Assembly (NCBI GenBank): GCA_964017065.1
Contig: OZ024787.1
Location: 7,983,899 to 8,047,898, forward strand
Length of the DNA stretch: 64,000 nt
Source: Haliclona indistincta
Taxonomy: Eukaryota; Porifera; Demospongiae; Haplosclerida; Chalinidae
Direction of reading: 5' to 3'
The notes below the pieces were generated by a model. It saw only the letters and a program-made list of their open reading frames with translations. It did not search any database and had not been told where the DNA came from. This document shows, one piece after another, positions 24,217-36,539 of this stretch (its first letter is position 1; the number at the start of each line of letters is the position of its first letter). A program made the translations under genes and the position numbers.

Positions 24217-27200
24217 TTAAGTATCAAACAGTAGCGGCTCTCTTGCTAACAGCACTGGAGAAGAAGACTCAAGCTCATCGTGAGGATGAGGAAACTCCAG
24301 TACAAACTGATGCTCTCCTCTAAATGAGCCATACACTATTGACGGTGGGGATCCTAAACGGGAAAAGTCCTCTTCATTTTCATCTGCAACCAACTGAGGC
24401 AACTGCATGTACTCTCGTCGATCTTTAAATCCTAATCTTCTCTTCATCTTTTTGAGGTCAAAGCTCCACCAGAGGTGTACTGCTATGGTTACAAGACAGA
24501 GAACAAAGGAGAGACTACAAGAGATGATGATTGCCATATTTTGATATTTTATAGACCCAATAGAACCAGTAGCTAGAATAACAATGCTAAGGAAAAATAT
24601 GTTGAGGAGGTAAAACACTTCAAGTGCACTTGAATAAATACTTCTATAGACACCTTTTGTGAAGAACCAAATTGTGAGAATACCCACTACAATGGTGGTT
24701 ATAATATAAGCATTGATGAAAGCTGAAGTGAAAGAGAATGTCACAGTGACAGTTAGTCGCACTATCAGAGTCACTCCTGTCCAGAATCGATACTTGTCTT
24801 TGTAAGGTCCTCCATAAGCATCCAACAGTGGCTTGAACTTTGCCACAGGATTCCACATGTGCTGTGGGATACACTTGTCACTGTATCTCTCTAGCAGAGG
24901 AGCACACAACACTAAAATAGGATAAGCCAGTCCAATGACCAGGACACCACAGGAGAAGACTACTAGAATAAGGTGTTTACCACTGCCATACTCAATGTTC
25001 CCATCTACACTCCACACTGTCAATGTACTGTCATTGCATGGCAGCCAAGACATGGAAAGAGCATTAGTGACTGTGAGTAGGATTTTAGTGTAACACATGA
25101 GAAACAGTGTAGCTAGTGCTGGGACAGCATGAGAGCCACACAACCTGCAAAGCCACACAGAGTAGCGACAACCCACTATAATACCACTTATGAGCAGGAA
25201 CAGGTAAGCTGGAAAGACAAACTGTAGCCAAGTGTTCCAGTAGCCATCCAGTCCATCAAACAAACACACTTCAATACCCAGGTCAAGATTAAGCCATGAA
25301 ATGAACTGGCTCACCACTGGAACGCTACCGTTTGAGAAGAAGAAAGCATCATTGAGCTTCACTAAATTAGCGTAGAACAGTAGACCATTGATAGTTCCGA
25401 CAGAGACACTCAAGTTGAAGAACATCAACACAGCCACCAACACTATGCCAGCGATGGCAACTACTGGTAACAAGAATAGATACCAGTTTGAGCAATCACC
25501 ACAGCGGTTGGATCCCAGCATGATACTAAGATGAGACTGGCATTGTCCACAGAGTATACCTGTTCTATTGGCCACACACTGACGATCAGGTGCCATGATA
25601 TCAAATGAGACATTGGATCGATTGCAGTAGTCAAAAGGACAATTAGTAGTACCTGTTATACACTGAGTGTTGTTGATGTAGGCAAACCAACTGTTTCCTG
25701 ATCTCAGAAACTTAAAAGGCTCGAAATATAACAGACATTGGACATTGCTCAACAAATGGCTACATTGACACTTTCCTAAGATCTTAGTAAACCCAATTGG
25801 ACACTCTAATATGTCCACTCCAATAGACACACCTATTCCTTGTTCTACATTCTTCATTCTGATATCAACCAGTGCTGTTGTTGAGGATGTGTTCTGCAGG
25901 AGAATGTGGAGTTGGAAGCAGTTGGTAGTCTGATTCTGTCCATAGTATCGAACTATTGTCGCATTTTGAGCACTGACCTTCACATCACCAGGACTTGTAC
26001 CACCATAGTATCCAACTGTGGCTATTGATGTGTTGATCTCTAGTCCTGGATATGTTTGTATGTAATGGGTCCAGTCAGAGCAGTCTGGTAAATTGGTAGT
26101 GGTGTTACAGAAGCAGACCATGATAGGGTCAGATGTCATAGAGGAGAGTCTGTCAGTGTTACTGAAATGAAGATGTTTCATGAGAGGAGTTTTCAAGTAC
26201 CATGAGGTTTCATTAGGATGTCCTTCATGTGATACAATTGAGCCATCAACTTCATCACAGCCCATCAGTATAGCACCATACACATCACTTCCTCCTTTTT
26301 GTGCTCTATTTCCTGAGAAGATCACTGAACTAAATGTATTGTCAAACACAATTGTACATATGGATGATCTTTGTAAACTGAAGATTGATTGCTTTACTAA
26401 TATTGCTCCACCATGATTCTCAGCAGTGTTGTTGTACAACATCAATATACCACTGACCGCAATTTGAGATTGACTTTCCATTTTGATACCAGCTCCCTCC
26501 GTGTCTCTGTTGTTTTGTATCACATTGTGACCACTGAAGTATACCGGTTCAGTGCTTTTAATAATAGTGATTCCAGTCATGTTGTTGTGTGATATGGTTG
26601 AGTCTGAAATGTTAACAGAGGTTGGAACATTTTCATCATCAATTACGATGACTGAGTAGTCTCCTGTGTTGTTTGTGAATGTACAGTTTGTTATCGATAT
26701 TACGGTATCTTTTACATATAAGATTGCTTCTTTGCCATCATTTCTCTCAAACTGGCAATTCGTGAGTGAAACAGAAAAAATATCAAGAAATTTAAATCCT
26801 TTATGTACTTTTCTGAGTCTTACTTTGGTGTTCATGATCTCTATAGTAGGACAGCAACCAGTGAACGTCACTCCAAATTCTGAGTGTGTCTCTGTGTGTA
26901 TAATACTTGAGTTGATAAAAGAAAATCGTGATTTTTTGCTCTGTAAATAAGATATCTCACTTTCATAAGGACCATTATTTTCTGTGAAGTGTGTGTTTTC
27001 AACTCTGAAACTTGATTCAGTCTCAGCATTAATGTACATTCCACCACCATATGTACTAGCATATCCATGAGAAATGAAGCAGTTGCTGATATTAATCATC
27101 ACTTTGCCTGTACTAAATAAGGTTATTCCTAAATTGCCTCCATTGTATGCTCTGTTTTGTGATAGTCTCAAATTGCTCAGGACCACTGTTGCTAAATCTA

Positions 27201-27933
27201 ATCCAGATTCGGTCTCCAAAGATAGTCCTCCACCTGATGTAATGTTGTTTTCATAGCCACACTTAGTAATGTTGGAGTGTGATAGCTCTAGTGTGTAGCT
27301 TGTGTTGCTGTTCTGCTGAGCTTCATTATATTCAATGCCTACTCCACCTGCACTAATATAACTCAGTTTAGTATAATAGTAGGAGCAGTTGGTGATTATA
27401 ACATTGTCACTGTTGTGAACAAATAGTCCACGTCCTGTCATGTGTTGTATTGAGTTCTTGAGAAAGAGTAAACTTTGAACACTATCAAATTGAAACACTG
27501 CAGCATACTCTCTTCCACAGTTGACTACTGTAAGACCTTCAACAGTGATGTTGTGGGAGGTAGCAAAGTAAAACCCTCCTATCCCTCTGGTGCAGTTGAT
27601 AATGACAGTAGACTGCATAACAGTCTCCTCAGCTCCTGCTAGTGGCCACTGACCTTGTCCCTTCAGAGTCAGGTTGTGTACATTTCTGACTTTTACAAGA
27701 TCCTCTCTATCAAACCTGTGTTGTCCTTCCAAGAAGATAATGGTAGTATCAGAGGTAAAGTAGTAGTCAGGCTGGGAGATGTAGTGGGAGAGGTTGTGGC
27801 ATATCTGGTGTGGAGGACATGACTGCTCATGACTAGCTGCATCATCAGCTGTGACATAGTAGACATCAGTGGTTGTGAAGGCAGTGAGAGGTACAGCCAA
27901 TAACAGCAACAACACTAGTAACACAGCCATCAA
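24217..27933 (-). CDS. Receptor F: intact beta-helix / multi-pass membrane protein (1238 aa)
   Basis: A single uninterrupted ORF beginning MMAVLLV; either of the two adjacent ATGs may be used. Signal peptide, beta-helix ectodomain (for example NCTFTNNTGDYSVIVIDD), Cys-rich juxtamembrane motif (NRTGILCGQC, then GDCSNW), about eight membrane helices and tail ...LLFDT are all present. The membrane domain carries the sequence FSFTSAFINAYIITTIV and is closest to G (shared FYLLNIFFLSIVILAT). The 5' flank is almost identical to that of A. TATAAA is weakened here to a TTTATT-type sequence, so promoter strength may differ among copies. Function is unknown; a surface receptor is inferred from architecture and copy diversity. 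Confidence 0.92.
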   Translation of the reverse strand: MMAVLLVLLLLLAVPLTAFTTTDVYYVTADDAASHEQSCPPHQICHNLSHYISQPDYYFTSDTTIIFLEGQHRFDREDLVKVRNVHNLTLKGQGQWPLAGAEETVMQSTVIINCTRGIGGFYFATSHNITVEGLTVVNCGREYAAVFQFDSVQSLLFLKNSIQHMTGRGLFVHNSDNVIITNCSYYYTKLSYISAGGVGIEYNEAQQNSNTSYTLELSHSNITKCGYENNITSGGGLSLETESGLDLATVVLSNLRLSQNRAYNGGNLGITLFSTGKVMINISNCFISHGYASTYGGGMYINAETESSFRVENTHFTENNGPYESEISYLQSKKSRFSFINSSIIHTETHSEFGVTFTGCCPTIEIMNTKVRLRKVHKGFKFLDIFSVSLTNCQFERNDGKEAILYVKDTVISITNCTFTNNTGDYSVIVIDDENVPTSVNISDSTISHNNMTGITIIKSTEPVYFSGHNVIQNNRDTEGAGIKMESQSQIAVSGILMLYNNTAENHGGAILVKQSIFSLQRSSICTIVFDNTFSSVIFSGNRAQKGGSDVYGAILMGCDEVDGSIVSHEGHPNETSWYLKTPLMKHLHFSNTDRLSSMTSDPIMVCFCNTTTNLPDCSDWTHYIQTYPGLEINTSIATVGYYGGTSPGDVKVSAQNATIVRYYGQNQTTNCFQLHILLQNTSSTTALVDIRMKNVEQGIGVSIGVDILECPIGFTKILGKCQCSHLLSNVQCLLYFEPFKFLRSGNSWFAYINNTQCITGTTNCPFDYCNRSNVSFDIMAPDRQCVANRTGILCGQCQSHLSIMLGSNRCGDCSNWYLFLLPVVAIAGIVLVAVLMFFNLSVSVGTINGLLFYANLVKLNDAFFFSNGSVPVVSQFISWLNLDLGIEVCLFDGLDGYWNTWLQFVFPAYLFLLISGIIVGCRYSVWLCRLCGSHAVPALATLFLMCYTKILLTVTNALSMSWLPCNDSTLTVWSVDGNIEYGSGKHLILVVFSCGVLVIGLAYPILVLCAPLLERYSDKCIPQHMWNPVAKFKPLLDAYGGPYKDKYRFWTGVTLIVRLTVTVTFSFTSAFINAYIITTIVVGILTIWFFTKGVYRSIYSSALEVFYLLNIFFLSIVILATGSIGSIKYQNMAIIISCSLSFVLCLVTIAVHLWWSFDLKKMKRRLGFKDRREYMQLPQLVADENEEDFSRLGSPPSIVYGSFRGEHQFVLEFPHPHDELESSSPVLLAREPLLFDT

Positions 27934-29723
27934 ATGGATCTTGTTGCAACTTGCAACACAAATGTATCGACAGTCTCACTTGAGACCCTTTATTAAGGTA
28001 GAAGCATGTACTGCAATCAGTCTCCTGTTATGTATTATTATGCAAATCTCTAGACATGCATGTGCAGCTAGCTAGCTACATTAGTCATTTTACATCATCT
28101 ATGCATGATTTATTTTTATATGGTCAGTGGGGTGAGGTGAACCTGACCATATTTGTCTAACCACTAAGATTATTAAGACTAAATACCACCTGTGGGGATT
28201 CCACTCCATCCTGACCAGTCCCGTAGTTAATCTTGTGGGCTAGACATTCTGGGGTTTCCACCCCGGATTGTTTGGTTCACGAAACTATGGCAGACTGGTC
28301 ATGATAATGGTAATGTGGGTGCACAAGGGATGAAACAAATAGATCCACAGGTGCTGCAGCACTACCAGTATGCTACATAAGTATTAGTTAAAGTAGTGTT
28401 GGAGGGGTGTATGAATGATAAAGCATGAGTTTTGATCCCGAGTGCTTTTTTCCATGTACCACTCTTTAACTGATTTAGAGCACACCTCTCCTGGTTGAAA
28501 GTGATGTGATAGGCTATGTTAGTGCTATGTTGGGCTATGTAGCCCAATGAACAACAGTAGGAGAAAAGCAGCATTCATGATTTTTAGCTTTTGTGGAATG
28601 TGTGTGAACTGCTGTTTATATACACGCTAACTGGTGCTGTAACAATTGAAATGATCTAGCCACTACCTGAGCAGCCATTTGTAAATAAGGCTGTAGCAAA
28701 GCAGATTGTAGGCGCTTGATTATTATACTTATTGATGAGAAATGAAAAGGAAAATAAGAAAGCACCTAGCGTATAAGGTCACTCTACTGTAATAACGCAT
28801 GATATCAGAAGAGAGGCACTCTTGATTTGGATATGATAACACTGAATGTGGACACATGTTGTTTTGTAAATAGCACTCAGTTTGTGTTTGTGAGTGGTAT
28901 ACATGCATATTCAACAGGAATTATAGTGTTATGTAAACTAAGCCTACTAGCAACCATTCAGGTATAAGTCACAGCAATCAGCTCACTACTGAGCATGCTC
29001 AAAGGAACAAAGTGGAATAAATGTTGACTGCTTTTGATAAAACTCAGCAAAAACGGAATTTTTAAAATAGTTAATTAACGCCTAGAGATCAGCCAAGGTG
29101 AAGTCTGATGTGGCTTCACATCTCAAATTGCTTAATAAGTATTATCTTGACAAGTTTTATGCTTCTAATATGATAAAACCCACATTCATGCACATTTTTA
29201 CACATAATTTATCTGCCTGACTAATAAGTACTGTTATCAAAGCAAACGGTACTTTATTCAGTCTCCTGTTATGTATTATAATACCATACTTCAATGTTTC
29301 TGACCAATCATATTGCTCAAAACGAGGTAATTTATTTCACTTATTACACCTCCAATTTTACTTATCACACCGCAGAATGGACTTTGCTCCGCCCACTTTC
29401 AAGATGCCCTCTTACAAACAGTTATACTGTCGTAGCTTGGAAAAAGATGTGATTCATGCACTTACACTTCGTAGTTAGCTTTTAAAGTGGCGCTTCTACA
29501 CAGCTGGAAGATAGAAACCGAAGCGTCGTCACTAACTTATGAATTCAAATGACGTGCTGTACACGATCGTCGCAATTGTTAGTTTACATTGTGAGCCAGT
29601 GGCTGATTTCTTGACAATTAATTATTTCATTATAAACTGTCGCATCATTTCAGTGTCACACATGCTATAAGTCACTAATGTCTGTAAGCTATAGAACAAA
29701 TAAACTTATGGTAGTCAATGAGA
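27934..29723. other. F-G spacer, duplicate of the A-B spacer
   Basis: About 27940-29270 repeats 880-2210 at very high identity. About 29280-29560 is unique here and unrecognised (it includes 'ctgaccaatcatattgctc', a sequence also resembling the foldback element near 37840). About 29575-29650 is a Helitron-arm relic. No gene. Confidence 0.6.
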
Positions 29724-32431
29724 TTAATTATCAAACAGTAGCGGCTCTCTTGCTAACAGCACTGGAGAGGAAGACTCAAGGTCTTCATGAGGATGAGGAA
29801 ACTCCAGTACAAACTGATGCTCTCCTCTAAATGAGCCATACACTATTGATGGTGGGGATCCTAAACGGGGAATGTGCTCTTCATTTTCATCTGCAACCAA
29901 CTGAGGCAATTGCATGTACTCTCGTCGATCATTAAACCCTAATCTTCTCTTGATCTTTTTGAGGTCAAAGCTCCACCAGAAGTGTATTGCTATGGTAACA
30001 AGACAGACAACAAAGGAGAGACCAGAAGAGATGATGATTGCCATATTTTGGTATTTTATAGACCCAATAGAAGCAGTAGCTAGAATAACAATGCTAAGGA
30101 AAAATATGTTGAGGAGGTAAAACACTACAAGTGCACTTGAGTAAATACTTTTATAGACACCTTTTGTGAAGAACCAATATGTGAGAATACCCACTACAAT
30201 GGTGATGATAATATAAGCATTGATGAAAGCTAATCCTCCTGAAGTGAAGGAGAATGTCACGGTGACAGTCAGTCTCACCATCAGAGTCACTCCTGTCCAG
30301 AATCGATACTTGTCTTTGTAAGGTCCTCCATAAGCATCCAACAGTGGCTTGAATTTTGACACAGGATTCCACCTGTGCTGTGGGATACATTTGTCACTGT
30401 ATCTCTCTAGCAGAGGAGCACACAACACTAGAACAGGATAACCCAGTCCAATGATGAGGACACCACAGGAGAAGACTACCAGAATAAGGTGTTTACCACT
30501 GCCATACTCAATGTTCCCATCTACACTCCACACTGTCAGTATACTGTCATTGCATGGCAACCAAGACATAGAAAGAGCATTAGTGACTGTGAGTAGGATT
30601 TTAGTGTAGGACATGAGAAACAGTGTAGCTAGTGCTGGGACAGCATGAGAGCCACATAACCTGCAAAGCCACACAGAGTAGCGACAGCCTACAATCACAC
30701 CTCCCATGAGCAGGAACAGGTAAGCTGGAAAAACAAACTGTAGCCATGTGTTCCAGTAGCCATCCAGTCCATTAAACAAACACACTTCAATACCCAGGTC
30801 AAGATTCAACCATGAAATGAACTGGCTCACCACTGGAACGCTACCGTTTGAGAAGAAGAAAGCATCATTGAGCTTCACTAAATTTGCATAGAACAGTAGA
30901 CCATTGATAGTTCCGACAGAGACACTCAAGTTGAGGAACATCAACACAGCCACCAACACTATGCCAGCGATGGCAAATAACGGTAAGAAGAAAAGGTACC
31001 AGTTTGAGCAGCTACCACAGTGGTTGGATCCCAGCATAATACTAAGATGAGGCTGGCATTGTCCACAGAGTATACCTGTTCTATTGGCCACACACTGACG
31101 ATCAGGTGCCATGATGTCAAATGAGACATTTGATCGATTGCAGTAGTCAAAAGGACAATTAGTAGTACCTGTTACACACTGAGTGTTGTTGATGTAGGCA
31201 AACCAACTGTTGCCTGATCTCAAAAACTTAAAAGGCTTGGCAGATAACAGGCATTGGACATTGATCAACAATTGGCTACATTGGCACTTTCCTAATATCT
31301 TAGTAAAGCCAATTGGACACTCTAATATCTTCACTCCAATAGATAAACTCCAACCTGGTAGTCCACTATCTACGCTGATATCAACCAGTGCTGTTGTTGA
31401 GGATGTGTTCTGCAGGAGAATGTGGAGTTGGAAACATTTAATGGTCTGACTTTGTCCATAGTATCGAACTATTGTCGCATGTTGAACGCTGACCTGCACA
31501 TCACCAGGACTTGTACCACCATAGTATCCTACTGTGGCTATTGATGTGTTGATCTCTAGTCCTGGATATGTTTGTATGTGATGGGTTCTATCAGAGCAGT
31601 CTGGTAAATTGGTGGTGGTGTTGCAGAAGCAGACCATGATGGGGTCAGATGACATGGAAGAGAGTCTGTCAGTGTTACTGAAAGGAAGATGTTTGATGAG
31701 AGGAGAGTCTAAGTACCATGAGGTTTCATTAGGATGTCCTATATGTGGTACATAATGTCTATCATGTGCATCACAGTCCATCAGTATAGCGCCATACATG
31801 TCACTTCCTCCTTTTTGTGCTCTATTTCCTGAGAAGATCACTGAACTAAAAGTATTGTCAAACGAAATTGTACATATGGATGATCTTTGAAAACTGAAGA
31901 TCGGTTGCTTTACTAATATTGCTCCACCATGATTATGAGCAGTGTTGTTGTACAACATCAATATACCACTGACCACAATTTGAGATTCACTTTCCACTTT
32001 TATACCAGCTCCCTCTGTGTTTCTGTTGTTTTGTATCACATTGTGACCACTGAAGTGTACCGGTTCAGTGCTTTTAATAATAGTGATTCCAGTCATGTTG
32101 TTGTGTGATATGGTTGAGTCTGAAATGTTAACGATATTCACAAAAGAATGTCTTTGTTCATTTCTATTATCGATTATGATGACTGAGTAATCTCCTGTGT
32201 TGTTTGTGAATGTACAGTTTGTGATTGATATGTTGGTATCTTTTACATATAAGATTGCTTCTTTGGCATCACTTCTCTCAAACTGGCAATTCGTGAGTGA
32301 AACAGAAAAAGTTTCATCAAATTTAAATCCTTTATGTACTTTTCTGAGTCTTACTTTGGTATTAATGATCTCTATAGTATGACAGCAACCACTTAATGCA
32401 ACTCCAAATTCTGAGTGTGTCTCTGTGTGTA

Positions 32432-34198
32432 TTAGGGAGACACGGTAGTGTCTCCCTATGTAGGGATGAACGAGAAAACAAGATGGCGGCTACATACAAT
32501 GTATTAGCGTTCAAACGCTGATATTTCGCCTGGTGTTGAATTTTATACGTCTTTAGACACTTAGATCTGCTCTCTGGCGTTGCCCCATCTTACAGTAGCA
32601 AGGAGATTGCTCGAAATTGTTACTAAAGTGACGAACCTGGAAACGGTGAAAATCGAGTTTCGTCATCTTCGTTTTCTTCTTTCTTCTTTCTTTCTTCAAC
32701 TCGCCTAGCGCCTTTACGCGAGCAGTGCCGAGACCAAAACATCCACGAACAGTCGTGAAATTCTCCTGGCATGTGCCTTTTGAGCTTTGTTTTTAGCGTA
32801 ACGGTGATCTAAGTTCCGCGATTTCTCGATCGTGATCCATTGTCAAGGGGTGGTCACTCCAATTGGTCCTGTACTCACATCTGCGACCGCGGTCAAGATT
32901 TGGTCAAGTGGTCAAGACAGAAATAAGGGAACGGTCAAGAGTCAACGTCCAATCGCAGCTCTCTGGTCAACGGTCAAGAACAGCCATAGTTAGCTAATTA
33001 TAACGTTGATTACCAGGGGCTATCACGTGCTCACCCATATCACACCCCTTAGCTGGATCACGTGAGGGTGGGGCTGGCTGCATGCTGCAGTCGATCGAGT
33101 CGACTAGTGTACAGAACAAACAAGTAGATTATTTTTTTTTGTATTATACGCTGTATGAAATTATTTTATGCATGCAGACCACAATCTCATGCAGTGTCAG
33201 CAATTCAGATACTGGCGCTGCAACTGCTCTCTCCAAGTGACCAACGGTTTCCCCGGATTTCAGTGCAACAACCAGGATTTTCGGGCTCCTTTATTAGTCG
33301 TACATGAAGGAATCCTCGACTACACATCAGTTCATCGTAGCCAGTCGGATACGGACAACGTTGGGCGGAGCGTGAAAAGAGCACGTGAGCGCAATACGCA
33401 CGTGACCAAGCAATGGGTAGCGCACGTGACCAAGCAATGGGTAGCGCACGTGACCAAGCAGCTAAAGTATCGCTGCGCCGTGTGGATCACTATCACGGAG
33501 AACACACACCCGGCATTTGTCTGGAGTCTTCGAAGAACGGTAAGCTCGTGTAGGATCGCCATTCTGCACTTGCCAGATAATTATAACCGCCGTATAGGTC
33601 TACAAACAAGTGTGGGCGGGGCTCGTATGCACTGCATGCATGCGTAGGCGACAAGGCAGACCTGATACGTACAGCTTAACAATTTTAGCTACAAGTTTAA
33701 GAAAAGCCATCAACAACAGGAATACTAAACTAATGGTGGAAACAAAGACTTCTCCGTACATGCATGATATTGAACTGCACTTCACTAAAAAGAAAAAAGG
33801 ACACAAACAAGAAATTAAAAAGATTTCTATCGAAATCAAAAGGATGTAGTGATCAAGAAATCTACCACTGGTTCACAATGTAAACCAACAAGGAACAAAC
33901 ATAGAATGGTAACACGATTGACTTGCTAACAGACCATAGATCCCTACATCAGTGGCTGTACATAAGATCAATATTTTGTCACAAGCTGAATTCTATTCGA
34001 AGTGTCAGTCAACAGTAAATAACTTAACTAGCCATAGTCTGGCCACAGCAGCCACTGATGTAGGGATCTATGGTCTGTTAGCAAGTCAATCGTGTTACCA
34101 TTCTATGTTTGTTCCTTGTTGGTTTACATTGTGAACCAGTGGTAGATTTCTTGATCACTACATCCTTTTGATTTCGATAGAAATCTTTTTAATTTCTT
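32432..34198 (-). mobile_element. Non-autonomous Helitron, copy 3 (inside receptor G)
   Basis: The minus-strand 3' end carries the hairpin (here GGGAGACAC/GTGTCTCCC) plus CTAA before host T. The 5' end reads AAGAAATTAAAAAG after host A. The empty site is confirmed by paralogues (…gtgtgta|taata…). It is the longest copy, 1767 bp, because of an internal replacement at 32846-33388. Three CACGTGACC boxes lie at about 33398-33458 in a 24-bp tandem repeat. The long inverted repeat arms are about 33815-33957 and 34050-34198. Confidence 0.82.
32846..33388. other. Copy-specific insert inside Helitron copy 3
   Basis: Relative to copies 1, 2 and 5, about 543 bp replace about 29 bp. The segment contains 'ggtcaag' repeats (32890-32990) and an open plus-strand frame from 33168 that runs on into Helitron sequence. 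It may be captured host DNA or a nested element; I recognise no domain. Confidence 0.55.
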
Positions 34199-35277
34199 TA
34201 ATATTTGAGTTGATAAAAGAAAATCGTGAATTGATGCCCTGACGATAACTTATCTCACTTGCATGAGGACTATAATTTTCTGCTAAGTGTGTGTTCTCAA
34301 CTCTGATACTTGATTCACTCTCAGCATCAATGTACATTCCACCACCAGATATACTAGCATATCCATGAGAGATGAAGCAGTTGCTGATATTAATCATCAC
34401 TTTGCCTTGACCAAGTAATTGTATTCCTAAATTGCCTCCATGATCTGCTCTGTTTTGTGATAGTCTCAAATTGCTCAAAACCACTGTTGCTAAATCTAAT
34501 CCATATCCAGTCTCCAAATATAGTCCTCCAGACAATGTATAGTTGTTTTCATAGCCACACTTAGTAATGTTGGAGTATGATATCTCTAGTGTGTAGCCTG
34601 TGTTGCTGTACTGCTGAGATGTATATTCAATGCCTACTCCACTTGCAACACTATAACTCATTTTAGTGTGATAGTAGGAGCAGTTGGTGATTATAACTTT
34701 GTCACTGTTGAAAACAAATAGTCCATGTCTTGTTATGTGTTGTATTGAGTTCTTGAGAAAGAGTAAACTTTGAACACTATCAAATTGAAACACTGCATGA
34801 AGAAATCCTCCACAGTTGACTACTGTAAGACCTTCAACAGTGATATTATGAGAGGTAGCAAAGTAAAACCCTCCTATCCCTCTGGTGCAGTTGATAATGA
34901 CAGTAGACTGCATCACAGTCTCCTCAGCTCCTGCTACAGGCCATTGACCTTGTCCCTTTAGAGTTAGGTTGTGTACATAACTGACATATATATGACTTTC
35001 TCTGTCGAAGCTGTGTTCTCCTTCCAATAAAACGAGAGTAGTGTCTGAAGTGAAGTAGTTGTCAGGTTTTGAGATGTAGTAGGAGAGGTTGTGGCATATC
35101 TGGTGTGGAGGACATGACTGCTCATGACTAGCTGCATCATCAGCTGTGACATAGTAGACATCAGTGGTTGTGAAGGCAGTGAGAGGTATAGCCAACAACA
35201 GCAGCAACACTAGTAACACAGCCATCAACTGGATCTTGTTGCAACACAATTGTATCAACAGTCTCACTTATGAGCTC

Positions 35278-35283
35278 TTTATA
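35278..35283 (-). promoter_or_regulatory. TATA box candidate of receptor G
   Basis: TATAAA on the minus strand, 53 bp upstream of the ATG at 35225, in the same context as in B and E. Confidence 0.5.
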
Positions 35284-35429
35284 AGCACTTAAATGTATTG
35301 ACACAGTACTGCATTCAGTGTCCTGTTATGTTGCAAATCTCTAGACATGCATGTGTCTAGCTACAAGTTTGATTTATCTCTAATAAATCATTTAATCATT
35401 TTGCATCATCAATGCATGATTTTTCTTTA

Positions 35430-36539
35430 TTAGGAAGGCACGGTAGTGCCTCCCTATGTAGGGTTGAACGGGAAAACAAGATGGCGGCTACATACAATGT
35501 ATTAGCGTTCAAACGCTGATATTTCGCCTGGTGATGAATTTTATACGTCAAAAGACACCTAAATCTGCTCTCTGGCGTTGCCCCATTTTACAGTAGCAAG
35601 GAGATTGCTCGAAATTGTCACTAAAGTGACGAACCTGGAAACGGTGAAAGTCATCTTCGTCAGTCTTCTTTCTTTTTTTTTTCGCCTAGCGCCTTTACGC
35701 GAGCAGTGCCGAGACCAAAACAGCTATGAACAGTCGTGAAATACTCCTGGCAGCTGCCTTTTGAACTTTGTTTTTAGCAAAACGGCGATGTAAATTCTGC
35801 GATTTCTCCATTGTCAGCTAAGTGTTAGACACCATTATTGTGATTGCGCAATACACACGTGTGATTATATTAGCGCACATGACTAGGCACAAGCTTGAGT
35901 ATCCCCACAACTGCCGTACAGGTCTACATTACAAACTAGTGTGGGCGGGGCTCGTATGCACTGCATGCATGCATGCGTAGGTGAGGTGATATGTACAGCA
36001 TATAAATTATTTTAAGCAACAAGTTTAATATTGTTAATAATAAAGAAAAGCCATCAAAAACAGGAAAACTAAACCAAAGGTGGAAACAAAGGCGGCTCAG
36101 TACGTGTATGATATTGAACTGCACTTCACTGAAAAAGTAAAAGGGACACAAACAAGAAAATTAAAAAGATTTCTATCGAAATCAAAAGGATGTAGGGTTG
36201 TGAAATCTACCACAGGTCCACAATGTAAACTAACAAGGAGCAAGCATGGAATGGTAACACGATTTACTTGCTAACAGAGCATAGATCCCTACATCAGTGG
36301 CTGTACATAAGATCAATATTTTGTCACAAGCTGAATGCACGTCAGGTGTCGGTCAACAGCAACTAGGTGAACTGGCTATAGCCAACCACAGCAGCCACTG
36401 ATGTCGGGATCTGTGGTCTGTTAGCAAGTCAATCGTGTTACCATTCCATGCTTGCTCCTTGTTAGCTTACATTGTGGACCAGTGGTAGATTTCACAACCC
36501 TACATCCTTTTGATTTCGATAGAAATCTTTTTAATTTTC
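35430..36539 (-). mobile_element. Non-autonomous Helitron, copy 4 (upstream of receptor G)
   Basis: 3' hairpin and CTAA are at the low-coordinate end; the flanks ...ttcttta and taatatggtcag join to the B-upstream sequence near 8113-8137, a third empty site without duplication. It lies 205 bp upstream of the G start codon and could supply regulatory motifs. It has the inverted repeat (arms about 36155-36300 and 36390-36539) but no coding capacity. Confidence 0.8.

Larger units (their letters stand above)
29724..35225 (-). pseudogene. Receptor G: intact apart from a Helitron insertion
   Basis: Coding segments 35225-34199 and 32431-29724 flank Helitron copy 3. Together they give 3735 nt, in phase, with no other stop seen, ending ...LLAREPLLFDN. 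The break lies in the ectodomain at FINSN-I|IHTETHS (about residue 342). At the nucleotide level the flanks rejoin exactly to the paralogue sequence between A and T. The upstream piece read alone encodes signal peptide plus about a quarter of the ectodomain, then about 11 Helitron-derived codons before a stop (34158). Because no other lesion has accumulated, the insertion looks recent or polymorphic. The membrane part is of the E/F type. Splicing out of the insert is conceivable but no strong splice sites are evident. Confidence 0.88.

Noticed and set aside
33168..33647. A 159-codon ORF as a genuine gene in Helitron copy 3
   Set aside because: Its second half reads through the 24-bp E-box repeats and ordinary Helitron sequence that is non-coding in other copies; no domain is recognisable.
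29724..35225. Helitron copy 3 as a spliced intron of receptor G
   Set aside because: The borders are not GT-AG in the coding direction and no paralogue has an intron there; simple disruption is more likely.
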